Shown here: positions 15,949 to 24,063 of the stretch, one piece after another
How positions within the stretch are numbered: position 1 is the first letter of the stretch
Layout: each line of letters opens with the position of its first letter
Origin: Planctomycetota bacterium
Lineage (GTDB): Bacteria; Planctomycetota; UBA1135; GCA-002686595
Reading direction: 5' to 3'
Assembly (NCBI GenBank): GCA_016795325.1
Contig: JAEUHY010000037.1
Span: 1-37,067, forward strand
DNA: 37,067 bases
The notes under the pieces: model-generated
Seen by the model: only the letters and a program-made list of their open reading frames with translations
Told to the model about the DNA's origin: nothing
Databases searched by the model: none
Translations under genes and position numbers: made by a program

Positions 15949-16248
15949 ATGGCACGTACCTGCCCCATCACCGGTCGCCAGACCCGCTCCGGCGCCCAGA
16001 TCGCGCGCCGCGGCCTCTCGAAGAAGTCGGGCGGCATCGGCCTGCGCATCACCGGCCACACCAAGCGCAAGTTCAAGGCGAACATCCAGCCCAAACGTGT
16101 GTGGGCGCCTGAGCTCAAGCAGTTCGTCCGCGTGCGCGTGTCGACGCGCGGGCTCAAGCACATCGACGCGCGCGGCGCATACTCGGTCTTGCGCGAGGCC
16201 GGGCTGCTGCCCAAGAAGCGCAAGTCGCGCGCGAAGGTGAGGGCATGA
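15949..16248 (+). CDS. rpmB: 50S ribosomal protein L28
   Basis: Ribosomal protein of 99 residues. MARTCPITGRQTRSG is the L28 N-terminus; KRKFKANIQPKRVW and RVRVSTRGLKHID are the conserved core. An insertion (RRGLSKKSGGIGLRITGHT) sits between the two, which I recall from planctomycete L28. There is one Cys only, so it lacks the paired CxxC zinc site of C+ L28 proteins and is zinc-independent (C-). The ribosome binding site AGGAG is 6 bp before the start. The stop overlaps the start of L33 (ATGA). Whether this is the only L28 or a zinc-sparing second copy cannot be told from one window. Confidence 0.95.
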   Translation: MARTCPITGRQTRSGAQIARRGLSKKSGGIGLRITGHTKRKFKANIQPKRVWAPELKQFVRVRVSTRGLKHIDARGAYSVLREAGLLPKKRKSRAKVRA

Positions 16249-16412
16249 GGACCAAGGAGCGCTACTGCTTCCTCGTCTGCACGGGTTGTCCCACTCCCGG
16301 TCGCAGCCGCCACACGACCCACAAGCGCGCGAAGGCTGGCTACAAGCTCTCCAAGAAGAAGTACTGCCGCTTCTGCCGCAAGCACGCCGAGCACATCGAG
16401 AAGCGGCTCTGA
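16245..16412 (+). CDS. rpmG: 50S ribosomal protein L33
   Basis: Ribosomal protein of 55 residues starting MRTKERYCFLVCTGC. The C-terminal LSKKKYCRFCRKHAEHIEKRL matches the L33 core (KKYC..C.KH..H.E). Two CxxC pairs (Cys12/15 and Cys41/44) make it a zinc-binding (C+) L33, unlike the neighbouring C- L28. Its start overlaps the L28 stop by four bases, so the two are translationally coupled. The next gene starts 18 bp downstream. Confidence 0.93.
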   Translation: MRTKERYCFLVCTGCPTPGRSRHTTHKRAKAGYKLSKKKYCRFCRKHAEHIEKRL

Positions 16413-16430
16413 CCCGCAAGGAGTTGCAGC

Positions 16431-17198
16431 ATGAGTTGGTTCGATTCGTTCGAGGAGCTGGAGCGCGCCTCACGCATCTCGCCGCATTGCGAGGTGGCGC
16501 CCGGCGTGGTCGTGGTCCGACGAACGTTCGTGTTCGGCGCGCTTGCAGCAGGCGCCGCGCTGCTCGGGGCGTGTCAGAGCGCGCCCGCGCGACTTGTCCA
16601 ACTCGACAACGACGAACATGCGCTCGAGGACTTCGTCCACGCGCTGCGCCCGCGCGCGAGAGAGCTCATCGCGAGCGCCGCACCCGACGAGGAACGTTAC
16701 CTCGCCCACGTCGCGCGCTCGCTCGCGCGCTTGGCGCCGCCCAAGGTCGGCGTCGACGACATCGCTGCGGGCAACTGGGACATGACCTCGCGCTGTCGCT
16801 TCCCTCCCATCGCGGTCTTCGAGATGCGTCTCGCGGCCGGAGCGCGGCTCGAGCTGCATGACCACCGCGATTACAACGGCGTACTCAGCTGCGCGCGCGG
16901 ATCGGTGCGCTGCGGCAACTACGACATCGTCGGCGACATCGCCGCCGCACGCGCGCTCGAGAAGGACGAGAGCTTCGAGGTGCTCAAGCTCGCCGAGGTG
17001 ACGCTGCGCCCCGGCGACGTCTCGACGCTTTCGCGCAGCGCGCGCAACCTGCACGAGCTCGAGGCTGGCCGCGACGGAGCCGTGCTCTACGACGCGTTCA
17101 CCTACTTCGACACGAAGGCCCGTTCGTACAACGTCGCGCTCGGCGCTGCGCTCGCGAACGCTCCCGACCACTTCGAAGCTCACTGGCAACGCGCCTGA
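16431..17198 (+). CDS. Exported cupin, ADO/PCO-like thiol dioxygenase
   Basis: Protein of 255 residues with a cupin resembling cysteamine dioxygenase and plant cysteine oxidases. The iron-ligand pattern is ARLELHDHRDYNGVLSCARGSVRCGNYDI (His143, His145) with third ligand NLHELEAG (His208). These enzymes oxidise thiols to sulfinates with non-haem iron; activity here is inferred. Unlike the cytosolic eukaryotic enzymes, the N-terminus has RRTFVFGALAAGAALLGAC: a twin-Arg (30-31), hydrophobic segment and lipobox Cys48, preceded by about 29 residues. It may be a Tat-exported lipoprotein. The ribosome binding site AGGAG is 7 bp before the ATG, supporting this start. It is the last gene of the GTPase-L28-L33 run (18 bp after L33). 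Confidence 0.7.
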   Translation: MSWFDSFEELERASRISPHCEVAPGVVVVRRTFVFGALAAGAALLGACQSAPARLVQLDNDEHALEDFVHALRPRARELIASAAPDEERYLAHVARSLARLAPPKVGVDDIAAGNWDMTSRCRFPPIAVFEMRLAAGARLELHDHRDYNGVLSCARGSVRCGNYDIVGDIAAARALEKDESFEVLKLAEVTLRPGDVSTLSRSARNLHELEAGRDGAVLYDAFTYFDTKARSYNVALGAALANAPDHFEAHWQRA

Positions 17199-17368
17199 GA
17201 GACGAAAACGGAGAGCTCGCGTCCACGGGCAGTTGGCGCCCGCAGACAAGTCGTCGTGAGGTGAACGAACACCGCACCTGTGCACGACGCGTAGCCGCTT
17301 CGACAGCGCCAGTTTCGAGTTGACGACCCGCAACGTCCCGACCGACACAGCCGCAAGACACCGCAACC

Positions 17369-18025
17369 ATGAGCGCAGCTGCTCCCGCGAAGCAATGGAT
17401 CGAGAGAACTTCGAGCGTGCGCTTCGTCGACGAAGTGCTCGGGCTAGCGGCGATTTTCGAGCCGCAGGTCAACATCGTGGTGTTGGGGCGCGCTCGCAGC
17501 ACGCCGCTCGCGCTCGAGTGCGAGCGAGCCGTCGCACAGGCGGGCTTCCAGCGACTGTTCAGCGTGACGAACGGCGCGGCGCCGGAGCAGACGCTCGCCG
17601 CGGAGTTGCGCGGCAGCCCTGCACTCGCGGCGGACGTGCAGTTCTGGGTAGAGGCGCTTTAGGAGCTGACCGGCAACGAACGCCTCGGCGTGCGGGTCGC
17701 GCGCCTGGAAGCGGCGATGTGCCCACGCTTGCACGTCGACCGGGTCGCGCTGCGGCTGGTGTGCACGTACCACGGGCCTGGAACCGAGTTCGTTCCGAGC
17801 GAGCGCTTCGACCGCACGTGGCTCGGACACGCGTGGCACCGCGATCACGCGCGGCCCCAGACAACGTGCGAGCCAAACGACGGCGTGCTCGCGGCCCGGA
17901 CCGGCGACATCGTGCTGCTCAAGGGCGAGACATGGCCCGACAACGCCGGTCGAGGCGCGATCCACCGCTCGGCGAGCGCGTCCGCGCAGACGCCGCGGCT
18001 CGTGATGACGCTCGATCCGCTGTAG
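17369..18025 (+). pseudogene. DUF1826 gene split by an in-frame TAG
   Basis: A single frame of 219 codons reads as a complete DUF1826 protein except for one TAG at 17660-17662. The first part (97 residues, MSAAAPAKQWIE...VQFWVEAL) and the second (ELTGNERLGVRVARLEAAMCPRLHVDRVALRLVCTYHGPGTEFV...) join without a shift. The conserved core of the family (MCPRLHVD, LVCTYHGPGTE, DIVLLKGE, AIHRS) is all after the stop. A single base change from CAG, GAG or AAG would explain it. DUF1826 genes are known neighbours of COG0523 GTPases in zinc-responsive groups; function unknown. A GTG or ATG inside (17690) could start a shortened product, and amber read-through cannot be excluded. Confidence 0.85.
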
Positions 18026-18146
18026 CCCGTCGCACACGGGGTGCGAGCGCGGCAGCGAGGACTGCCCGGAGCGGGAGTCGACGCCGCGCGCACAATCGCG
18101 AGAATTCTGGGACGCCGGGGCGCGGGCCTCCGTCCCAACTCGCACG

Positions 18147-20171
18147 ATGCACGAGCGCTCCCAACCCGATCGCGATCTGGACGCCCTGCTCGCGCGGGCC
18201 CCCCGCGTGCGGGCGCTCGCTCGCGGGCTGAGCTCGGACGCAGCGGCGCAGGACGACCTCTCGCAGGAGGCGCTGCTCGCAGCGCTCCAGCGACCGGGTG
18301 GCGAGGCGGCGCCGCTGGCGTGGTTCCGCCGCGTGCTCGAACGCCTGTCGGTCGACCGTGCGCGCTCGGAGGGAGCGCGGCGAACACGGGAGCAGCGTGT
18401 CGCTCGTGCGGAAGCGCAGCCTTCGACGCTCGACATGGTGGCGCGCGCCGAATTGCAGCGGCGACTGGTCGAAGAGGTGCTGGCGCTCGCCGAACCGTAC
18501 CGCTCGACGTTGATCGAGCGTTGGTTCGAGGAGCGCACGCCCGAACAGATCGCGCGGCGCATCGGAGTCCCCGCGTCGACGGTTCGCACGCGCCTCGCAC
18601 GCGGACACGCGCTGCTGCGCGAACGGCTCGAACGGCGCGAGGGAACGAAGTGGATGTCCGCGCTCGCGGCGCTCGGCGCAGCCCACGGCGGCGCGCCCGC
18701 GGCGACAACAACCTTGGCAACCGGAGGGATGCTCGTGGCGACAGGAAGCAAACTCACGCTGCTCACAGTCGCGTTGGCGCTCGGCGCGTTGTGGTGGGCG
18801 TGGCCTGCGCACGACGCGACGCACGGCAGCGGCGCGCCCGAAGCGCGCACGGCGAGCGCCCAGACGCCGGCGGCCGAAGTTGCGCGTAGCCCGGAGATCA
18901 GTGAACCAGCGCGAGATGAAGTGCAGGCGCCGCTGCAGGAAGAGCAGCCGCCCGCCGTTGCGGCTCCGCTGCCGGAACTCAGCGAGGACGAAGCCGAAGA
19001 ACTCGAAGCGCGCGACGGACTGTTCGAGGGCTTGAAGCTCCGTGGACTCGTGATCCGCGGCCGCGAACCCCTCCAAACCGGCACAGCGTGGCTCGCGCCC
19101 GGAAACCGAATCGCGCCGAACGATCCGCGCCAACCGTGGGGCGGCGTGCTCAACCCGGTTCCGACGCCCGATGGCGCGCCTCGCTCCACTCCCATCGGAT
19201 CGGACGGTCGCTTCGAGTTCGAATTCCCCGAGGCGCTCGTCTACACACTCGCCATCGACGATGGGAGCGGCATCGTGCGCCAGCACGTGTTCAACGCACT
19301 GCTCGGTGGACGCCACAGCGCAACGGTCGTCATCGTGCTCGGCTCGGCGAGCATCGCCGGACGTGTCTTTGACGAGCACGGCGCTCCGTGCGTCGGCGCG
19401 CGTGTCGTCGTCGACCAGAGCCTGAGCCGCAACACCATGGGGCGCTGGTTCAGCGCGCATGCGACCACCGACGAGCACGGCGCCTACGTCGTGCGTCACC
19501 TTCCCGCCGGGAAGTTCAAAGTTGGCGTAGCCCGCGAGCCCGACCCGCGCTCCGTGCTGGTCGACGATGCCGTCGACGTGGAACTCGAAGTCGGCGAGCA
19601 GGCGAAGCTCGACTTCGGGCGCTCCACGCCGCTCCCGGTGTGGCGCGGCAGCTTGCTCTCGCACAGCGGCGAGCCGGTTTCGGGCGTGATCGTCGATCTC
19701 ACGAACACGAAGAACGGCTGGCTACGGACGGTCGCGATCGTCGGCGGTCGCTTCGAGTTCGCGCTCGCTCCTGGAACGTACCGAGTCACCACCGATCGCA
19801 TTGCACGTTACCGCGACACCGTCGAGCTCGCGCTGGTCGAACTCGGCGAAGACGGCCTCAAGCACGATCTTCTCCTGCCAGGAACGCGCCTACGCGGCCT
19901 GCTTCTCGACGCGAGTACGAACGCGCCGCCGACGGAGCTCGACAAGGAGAGCATCACGATTCGGCCGCGCGATCACGACTATCCGGGAGCATTCGTCAGC
20001 GTGCCGCTCGCGCCCGATGGAACCTTCGTCCTCGACGGCCTGTGGCCCGGCGACTGGGTGCTCGGCGGCTATCCGCGCAACGTGCAGGCGCTCAGCGGCG
20101 GCGAAGCTTCGCTCACGGTCCGCGACGGCGACCTGGCAGTGCCGCTGACCGTGCGCCTACTCCCGCGCTGA
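18147..20171 (+). CDS. Membrane-anchored ECF sigma factor with C-terminal beta-domains
   Basis: Fusion protein of 674 residues. Residues 15-80 form sigma region 2 (DDLSQEALLAALQ, WFRRVLERLSVDRARSE); residues 100-165 form region 4 with helix-turn-helix (YRSTLIERWFEERTPEQIARRIGVPASTVRTRLARG). A single membrane helix follows at about 202-219 (KLTLLTVALALGALWWAWP), then an acidic Pro/Ala/Glu linker to about 290. The extracytoplasmic part has carboxypeptidase-regulatory-like repeats, clearest at 400-470 (ASIAGRVFDEHGAPCVGARVVV ... DEHGAYVVRHLPAG) and 485-550, with a likely third at 560-660. The sigma domain would thus sit at the inner face of the membrane and could respond directly to an external signal, or be freed by proteolysis. 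No separate anti-sigma gene is adjacent. Two exported proteins follow. Confidence 0.88.
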   Translation: MHERSQPDRDLDALLARAPRVRALARGLSSDAAAQDDLSQEALLAALQRPGGEAAPLAWFRRVLERLSVDRARSEGARRTREQRVARAEAQPSTLDMVARAELQRRLVEEVLALAEPYRSTLIERWFEERTPEQIARRIGVPASTVRTRLARGHALLRERLERREGTKWMSALAALGAAHGGAPAATTTLATGGMLVATGSKLTLLTVALALGALWWAWPAHDATHGSGAPEARTASAQTPAAEVARSPEISEPARDEVQAPLQEEQPPAVAAPLPELSEDEAEELEARDGLFEGLKLRGLVIRGREPLQTGTAWLAPGNRIAPNDPRQPWGGVLNPVPTPDGAPRSTPIGSDGRFEFEFPEALVYTLAIDDGSGIVRQHVFNALLGGRHSATVVIVLGSASIAGRVFDEHGAPCVGARVVVDQSLSRNTMGRWFSAHATTDEHGAYVVRHLPAGKFKVGVAREPDPRSVLVDDAVDVELEVGEQAKLDFGRSTPLPVWRGSLLSHSGEPVSGVIVDLTNTKNGWLRTVAIVGGRFEFALAPGTYRVTTDRIARYRDTVELALVELGEDGLKHDLLLPGTRLRGLLLDASTNAPPTELDKESITIRPRDHDYPGAFVSVPLAPDGTFVLDGLWPGDWVLGGYPRNVQALSGGEASLTVRDGDLAVPLTVRLLPR

Positions 20172-20400
20172 GGCGCTCAAGCGCGGCGTCGCTGAGTTCG
20201 CGCTCCACCGCTGTTGCGGTAACCGCATCGATCGTGACGCATCCCGGTAGCCTGCGCGACCGACCGTGGAGGTCGAGAAGCTGTGTGCAAGTGCGGTCGC
20301 GGCGCGAGGGTGCGCGCGTCGGATCGCGACCTTCGCGGCCGCGGCGACACTCAGCGACTTGGGTAATGAGGATTGAGACTGCGCTGCGTGCACCCAGCTT

Positions 20401-20429
20401 CGTTGAGTGTCAGCCTCGTTGAGTGCCAG
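20401..20429 (+). repeat. 13-bp direct repeat upstream of exported gene
   Basis: CGTTGAGTGTCAG (20401-20413) and CGTTGAGTGCCAG (20417-20429) differ at one base and are spaced 16 bp start to start. They lie about 140 bp before the exported-protein start and could be a tandem binding site. Confidence 0.6.
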
Positions 20430-20452
20430 TTTCGAGAACGCGCGATTAGCTA

Positions 20453-20481
20453 TTGACGGCTCTGCGAGATCGTGCTGGGAT
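20453..20481 (+). promoter_or_regulatory. Possible promoter of exported gene
   Basis: TTGACG (20453-20458) is a good -35 (five of six). The hexamer 17 bp on is TGGGAT, a weak -10. Only the first element is convincing. The start codon is about 87 bp downstream of it. Confidence 0.25.
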
Positions 20482-20567
20482 TCACACAGTACGGCGTGAG
20501 AAGCGCAAGGGCTTTCTGCGCGCCGGACAGATCGCCTTCCTTCCCGCAATTCAAAAGGAGATCACTC

Positions 20568-21899
20568 GTGCAGCTACGCATACTCGCTGTTCTTGCTGTG
20601 GCGCTTGTCGCAATTTCGTCGTCCGCCGCCGCGCGCCTCGGTGACGCGTCCCTTGGCATCTCCAACGCGAGCTACTTCAGTCGCGACGGAGGTGTTGTTC
20701 CGATCGCACCGTCGGGCACGCTGGCGCTCGGGTTGCCCGGCCGCTTCCGCGCCGAGTTCGCATTCGCAACCGCGGACATCGATCCAACTACGGGTCACTA
20801 CGTCGCGCCGGACATGTCGGCCCTGTGGTCCGTGAAGAACTCACACAGCGGGTGGGTCGGCGAACACGAATGGGTCGGGCTGTCCGACGTTGGCCTGCTC
20901 GTCAGCAGCTTCGACACTGCGACAGGAGAGGGCATCGCGGAGCTCGACATCCCGATTGCGCAGACTGCGGCGGATGCAGTGTTTCCTCCGCTCCCCAAGG
21001 GTGGCACGACGCTCGAGTTCGCGCTCGGCAACCGCGGCGCCTTGGCGCTCGATGCCGCTGGGCAGCCGAACGGAGTCCGCTGGACCGCCCAGTTCCACTT
21101 CAACACCCAGTATCCGTCGCTTTTCGCCGTGGTGGAGAATCGCACGGTCAACGTCGGAGATCGGGTCTTGGTGAATCTGATCTTCAACGGCGCGACGCAG
21201 GTGGCGCGCACTTGCACAGTGAGCGTGCGAGGACGCCCTGCATTGAGTCTCGCTGGTTCGAGTGAAACCTCGTGGGCCTTGTCGATTCCGGCCTTCACGC
21301 GCACTTACAGTCTCGAGCTGGGCGCCCAATCGGCGGGGCTTTTCCGAATTCGAGCGACTCTGGACGACGGTTCCTGGATCGACACTCAGATCTGCGAAGT
21401 GCTCGACGGCGCCATCCTCTTCGACGCCGAAGTCTCGGGCCTGCCGATCGCCGCGGAGGGTCCGCAGATCAGCCCGCCGCTCGCGAACAGACAGTGTGTT
21501 CCGGCGGAAGACGCCGGGCACAACGGCGACATCGAGACGAACTGCACAGGTTGGTACGTCGAACTCCTCGGGCCCCCGCCCAACCCCAACTGCGGAAGTT
21601 CGACGAAGGGGCGAGTGTTGGATGCTCACTGCGAGAGAGGCGAGGGGCAGTGCCAGTTCAACGGAACCGAGGTCATCCAGGCCGCCAAGTACGTCTACGC
21701 CGGCACCGTCGATCGTGATGCGGGAAGTGTCACGGTAGGCATGAGCGTGACGGTGGACGGCGAAGCGAACTTCTTCCTGATCAAGAAGGGGGTCGAAGTC
21801 GAGGGAAGCGTTCAGGTCGAGAGCAAGCTCACTCGCCGCTGCTGCAAGTTCATCCCCGCGCCGGGCACTGTTCCCGTCCGTGTGAAAAAGTGTGGCTGA
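20568..21899 (+). CDS. Exported protein of unknown function
   Basis: Predicted exported protein of 443 residues. The start is taken as GTG at 20568 because of a strong ribosome binding site (AAAAGGAG, 8 bp away) and a clean signal peptide (MQLRILAVLAVALVAISSSAAA). The mature part is rich in beta-strand: a segment to about 165 (including WVGEHEWVGLSDVGLL), an Ig-like stretch around 190-280 (NVGDRVLVNLIFNGATQVARTCTVSV) and a Cys-rich C-terminal region with CQFNGTEV and a terminal RRCCKFIPAPGTVPVRVKKCG. I recognise no family. It follows the membrane-anchored sigma factor and precedes another exported protein, from which a strong hairpin separates it. Confidence 0.8.
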   Translation: MQLRILAVLAVALVAISSSAAARLGDASLGISNASYFSRDGGVVPIAPSGTLALGLPGRFRAEFAFATADIDPTTGHYVAPDMSALWSVKNSHSGWVGEHEWVGLSDVGLLVSSFDTATGEGIAELDIPIAQTAADAVFPPLPKGGTTLEFALGNRGALALDAAGQPNGVRWTAQFHFNTQYPSLFAVVENRTVNVGDRVLVNLIFNGATQVARTCTVSVRGRPALSLAGSSETSWALSIPAFTRTYSLELGAQSAGLFRIRATLDDGSWIDTQICEVLDGAILFDAEVSGLPIAAEGPQISPPLANRQCVPAEDAGHNGDIETNCTGWYVELLGPPPNPNCGSSTKGRVLDAHCERGEGQCQFNGTEVIQAAKYVYAGTVDRDAGSVTVGMSVTVDGEANFFLIKKGVEVEGSVQVESKLTRRCCKFIPAPGTVPVRVKKCG

Positions 21900-21907
21900 G
21901 CAGCGAC

Positions 21908-21957
21908 TCAACGCGACAGGCTTCCCGAGGCGCCGCAGCTTCGGGGAGCCGCGTTGA
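21908..21957 (+). terminator. Long hairpin between two exported genes
   Basis: Starting 9 bp after the stop codon, an outer 7-bp stem (TCAACGC 21908-21914 with GCGTTGA 21951-21957) and an inner 13-bp stem (21919-21931 with 21938-21950, two G-U pairs) are separated by a 4-base bulge and closed by loop GCCGCA. No T tract follows, so it may be a terminator, an attenuator or an mRNA-stabilising 3' end. Confidence 0.6.
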
Positions 21958-22000
21958 CCGTGTGAACGGACCTGGACGGCCCATGCCGAGGATCTACGTG

Positions 22001-24007
22001 ATGCTTCGTACCCTGCTCGTTGTCGCGAGCCTCTCGCCCACCACCCTCGCGCATCAGGCCTCCGCGTTCGCCAAACAAATCGACTCGCGGCTCGAGTTGC
22101 CCAGACAGGGCAACTGGGCGATCGACACCGTGATCACTAGGTCGGCGCCAAGTGCTGAGGCGCGGGCACTGGCGCAGCGTCACTTCGCGAAGGTGCGGAG
22201 CCTGTGCTCCGGGGAAGGTGTGGCGCCCGACGGAACGCGCGTGCGCTTCAGCAGCACAGATCCCGTGTGCCTGGTGAACGCGCCAGAGACCGACGAAACG
22301 CAACATCTGCGCGAACACGTCGCGCTCGACGGCCCGGAGTTCCATCTCTCGCTGTGGGAAACAGCACCGGACGGATCGCCCGATTGGAGGGTCGAGTGCT
22401 GGTCCAACGCGCGCGAGTGGGCTCGCATCCAACACTTGGGCGACGGTCCCAGCACGATCCAGCGACGCACCCCTGACGGTGACCCCAGCGGAACGACCGG
22501 CGTCATTGCAACCTGGATGCGTGTGCGCCGGCAAGTCCAGACTCTCCTTCAAGCCGCCGACGCAACGGATGCGTGGTTCGAACTCGCCAACGGCTTCGGC
22601 GCGCTCGTCGACCTGCGCGCTCCCAAGCTGTTCGGGCAGCTGTCCGAACTGTCGTTGCCCAACGGGGCAATGGTCACCCCAGGCGTCGCGGAGTTGCGTT
22701 GGGTGGTCGATGGCGAGGAGCAGTGCCTGACGCTCTCGCTGCGAGACTGCACGAACGTGGAGCTTGCGACCGAGCGCTGGATCTTCCAGGAGAACGATTC
22801 GATCGCCGCACGTTGGGAAACCATTTGGTGGGTGGCGGGCGCCGGAATCCCGGTCGAGAGAATCATGTACTCGATCACGCCGCGCCAGCCGAGCGTCTGT
22901 GTGGCCACCGGCGCCAACGGCGTCTGGCCTGCGGGCGGCGCCGTTGTCGATGAACGCTTCGGCGAAGCGCTGAGCTACACCGTCGACGCGCAGGGACGCG
23001 CACCGTCGGAAATCAGCCTCGCGATCGCGGCGCTGCTGCGCCCGTCCACAACGCATATCGAGTTGCCAGCCAGGCCAGCGCCGCCCGAGGAGTCGCCCCG
23101 ACTCCAACTGGTGAGTGCGACGTCGATCGGTTCTCTGCCCGTCGGCGCACGGGCGCGCGTGCGGTTCGTGCTGCACAACGCGTCGCAGGCCGCGCTACTG
23201 ATCGTGAAGATCCACCAGCCCTGCGATGTCACCCAGGTCGAGCTCGACCACGAATTGCTCGCGCCCGGCGAGAGCGTCGGAGTGGAGGCGACCTGCTCGA
23301 TCGGCTATCGCGGTCCGATCGAATTCGATTTCCAGGTCGAGTCGCAGGAAATCGAGTCCGGCGCCACAACTCGCCTCAAGGTCCCGCTGCGTGCGGTGGG
23401 AATCGAATCGCTCGACGTCCAGCCACAACTGCAACACTGGGTACTGGCCCCGGGATCGTACGCCACTCCATTGAGCGCTCCTGCGCTGGTTCGTGGGAAG
23501 GACGGTCCCGCACTGTGGGCGGCGACGAGCGTGCCGAGCTTGGCGCTTCCCCCCATCCCAGAGTCCGACGGCGGGCACATCGATCTGCACTTCGACCTTG
23601 CCGCAGACTGGCCGCTGGGAGCGACGCTCGTCAGCCTGCGACCGGTGCTGGCCGAGCCTACGTCGGGCCTTGCCCAGGTGATCGTGGAGCGACGTGCGTC
23701 GCGGGCTGACTGGCCGGACGCGGTTCAGGTGCTTGTCGGACCGGCGCCGCGCCGTATCGAGTGGACGCTGCCCGGAGTCGTCGCGACGTCGGCCACCTGC
23801 GAACCCGTGCATCTTGTTGGTTGCAGCGTGGCGCGCTCACGGCCGTCGCTGGAACACAGAGTTGTCGACGGCGCAACGGTCGTCACCTTCACGCAGTCCA
23901 GCGAGGACTCGCCCGACGAACGACACGCTTGGAGCGTGGCGGTCGAGTCGAGCTCGGGCCCCGTGCGCACGCTCGTGCTCGCCTTCCCTGCGGCCGGCGA
24001 GAACTGA
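22001..24007 (+). CDS. Exported protein with DUF1573-like domain
   Basis: Exported protein of 668 residues. The ATG at 22001 follows GAGG at a 9-bp spacing and gives a signal peptide (MLRTLLVVASLSPTTLAHQASA); an ATG at 21983 would add six residues. The first 350 residues form an unrecognised region with strands and Trp-rich segments. At about 375-445 there is an Ig-like segment resembling DUF1573 (RVRFVLHNASQAALLIVKIHQPCDV ... LLAPGESVGVEATCSIGYRGPIE), although the usual CGC is PCDV. The last 200 residues look like further beta-domains and end in hydrophobic TLVLAFPAAGEN. It is 101 bp after the preceding exported gene, with a hairpin between. Function unknown; a cell-surface role is plausible. 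Confidence 0.8.
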   Translation: MLRTLLVVASLSPTTLAHQASAFAKQIDSRLELPRQGNWAIDTVITRSAPSAEARALAQRHFAKVRSLCSGEGVAPDGTRVRFSSTDPVCLVNAPETDETQHLREHVALDGPEFHLSLWETAPDGSPDWRVECWSNAREWARIQHLGDGPSTIQRRTPDGDPSGTTGVIATWMRVRRQVQTLLQAADATDAWFELANGFGALVDLRAPKLFGQLSELSLPNGAMVTPGVAELRWVVDGEEQCLTLSLRDCTNVELATERWIFQENDSIAARWETIWWVAGAGIPVERIMYSITPRQPSVCVATGANGVWPAGGAVVDERFGEALSYTVDAQGRAPSEISLAIAALLRPSTTHIELPARPAPPEESPRLQLVSATSIGSLPVGARARVRFVLHNASQAALLIVKIHQPCDVTQVELDHELLAPGESVGVEATCSIGYRGPIEFDFQVESQEIESGATTRLKVPLRAVGIESLDVQPQLQHWVLAPGSYATPLSAPALVRGKDGPALWAATSVPSLALPPIPESDGGHIDLHFDLAADWPLGATLVSLRPVLAEPTSGLAQVIVERRASRADWPDAVQVLVGPAPRRIEWTLPGVVATSATCEPVHLVGCSVARSRPSLEHRVVDGATVVTFTQSSEDSPDERHAWSVAVESSSGPVRTLVLAFPAAGEN

Positions 24008-24063
24008 GCGGCCGCCGCGCGCGTCCCGTCTCGGCGCGCGCCGCACTTGGACCCGTCGCAGCG

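Larger units (their letters stand above)
20172..20567. other. Intergenic region after the sigma factor
   Basis: About 400 bp, less GC-rich than its surroundings, with no gene seen. It holds a small hairpin (ACCGC-TGTT-GCGGT, near 20207-20220), a 13-bp direct repeat and a possible promoter, listed separately. Confidence 0.6.

Noticed and set aside
14366..17368. Zur binding site
   Set aside because: I looked for an AT-rich palindrome before the GTPase, L28 and DUF1826 genes and found none I would trust.
17444..19195. 583-codon open frame on the minus strand
   Set aside because: Ser/Arg/Ala-rich shadow of the DUF1826 remnant and the sigma factor gene.
20207..20220. Terminator after the sigma factor gene
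   Set aside because: The stem is only five base pairs with no T tract; too weak to call.
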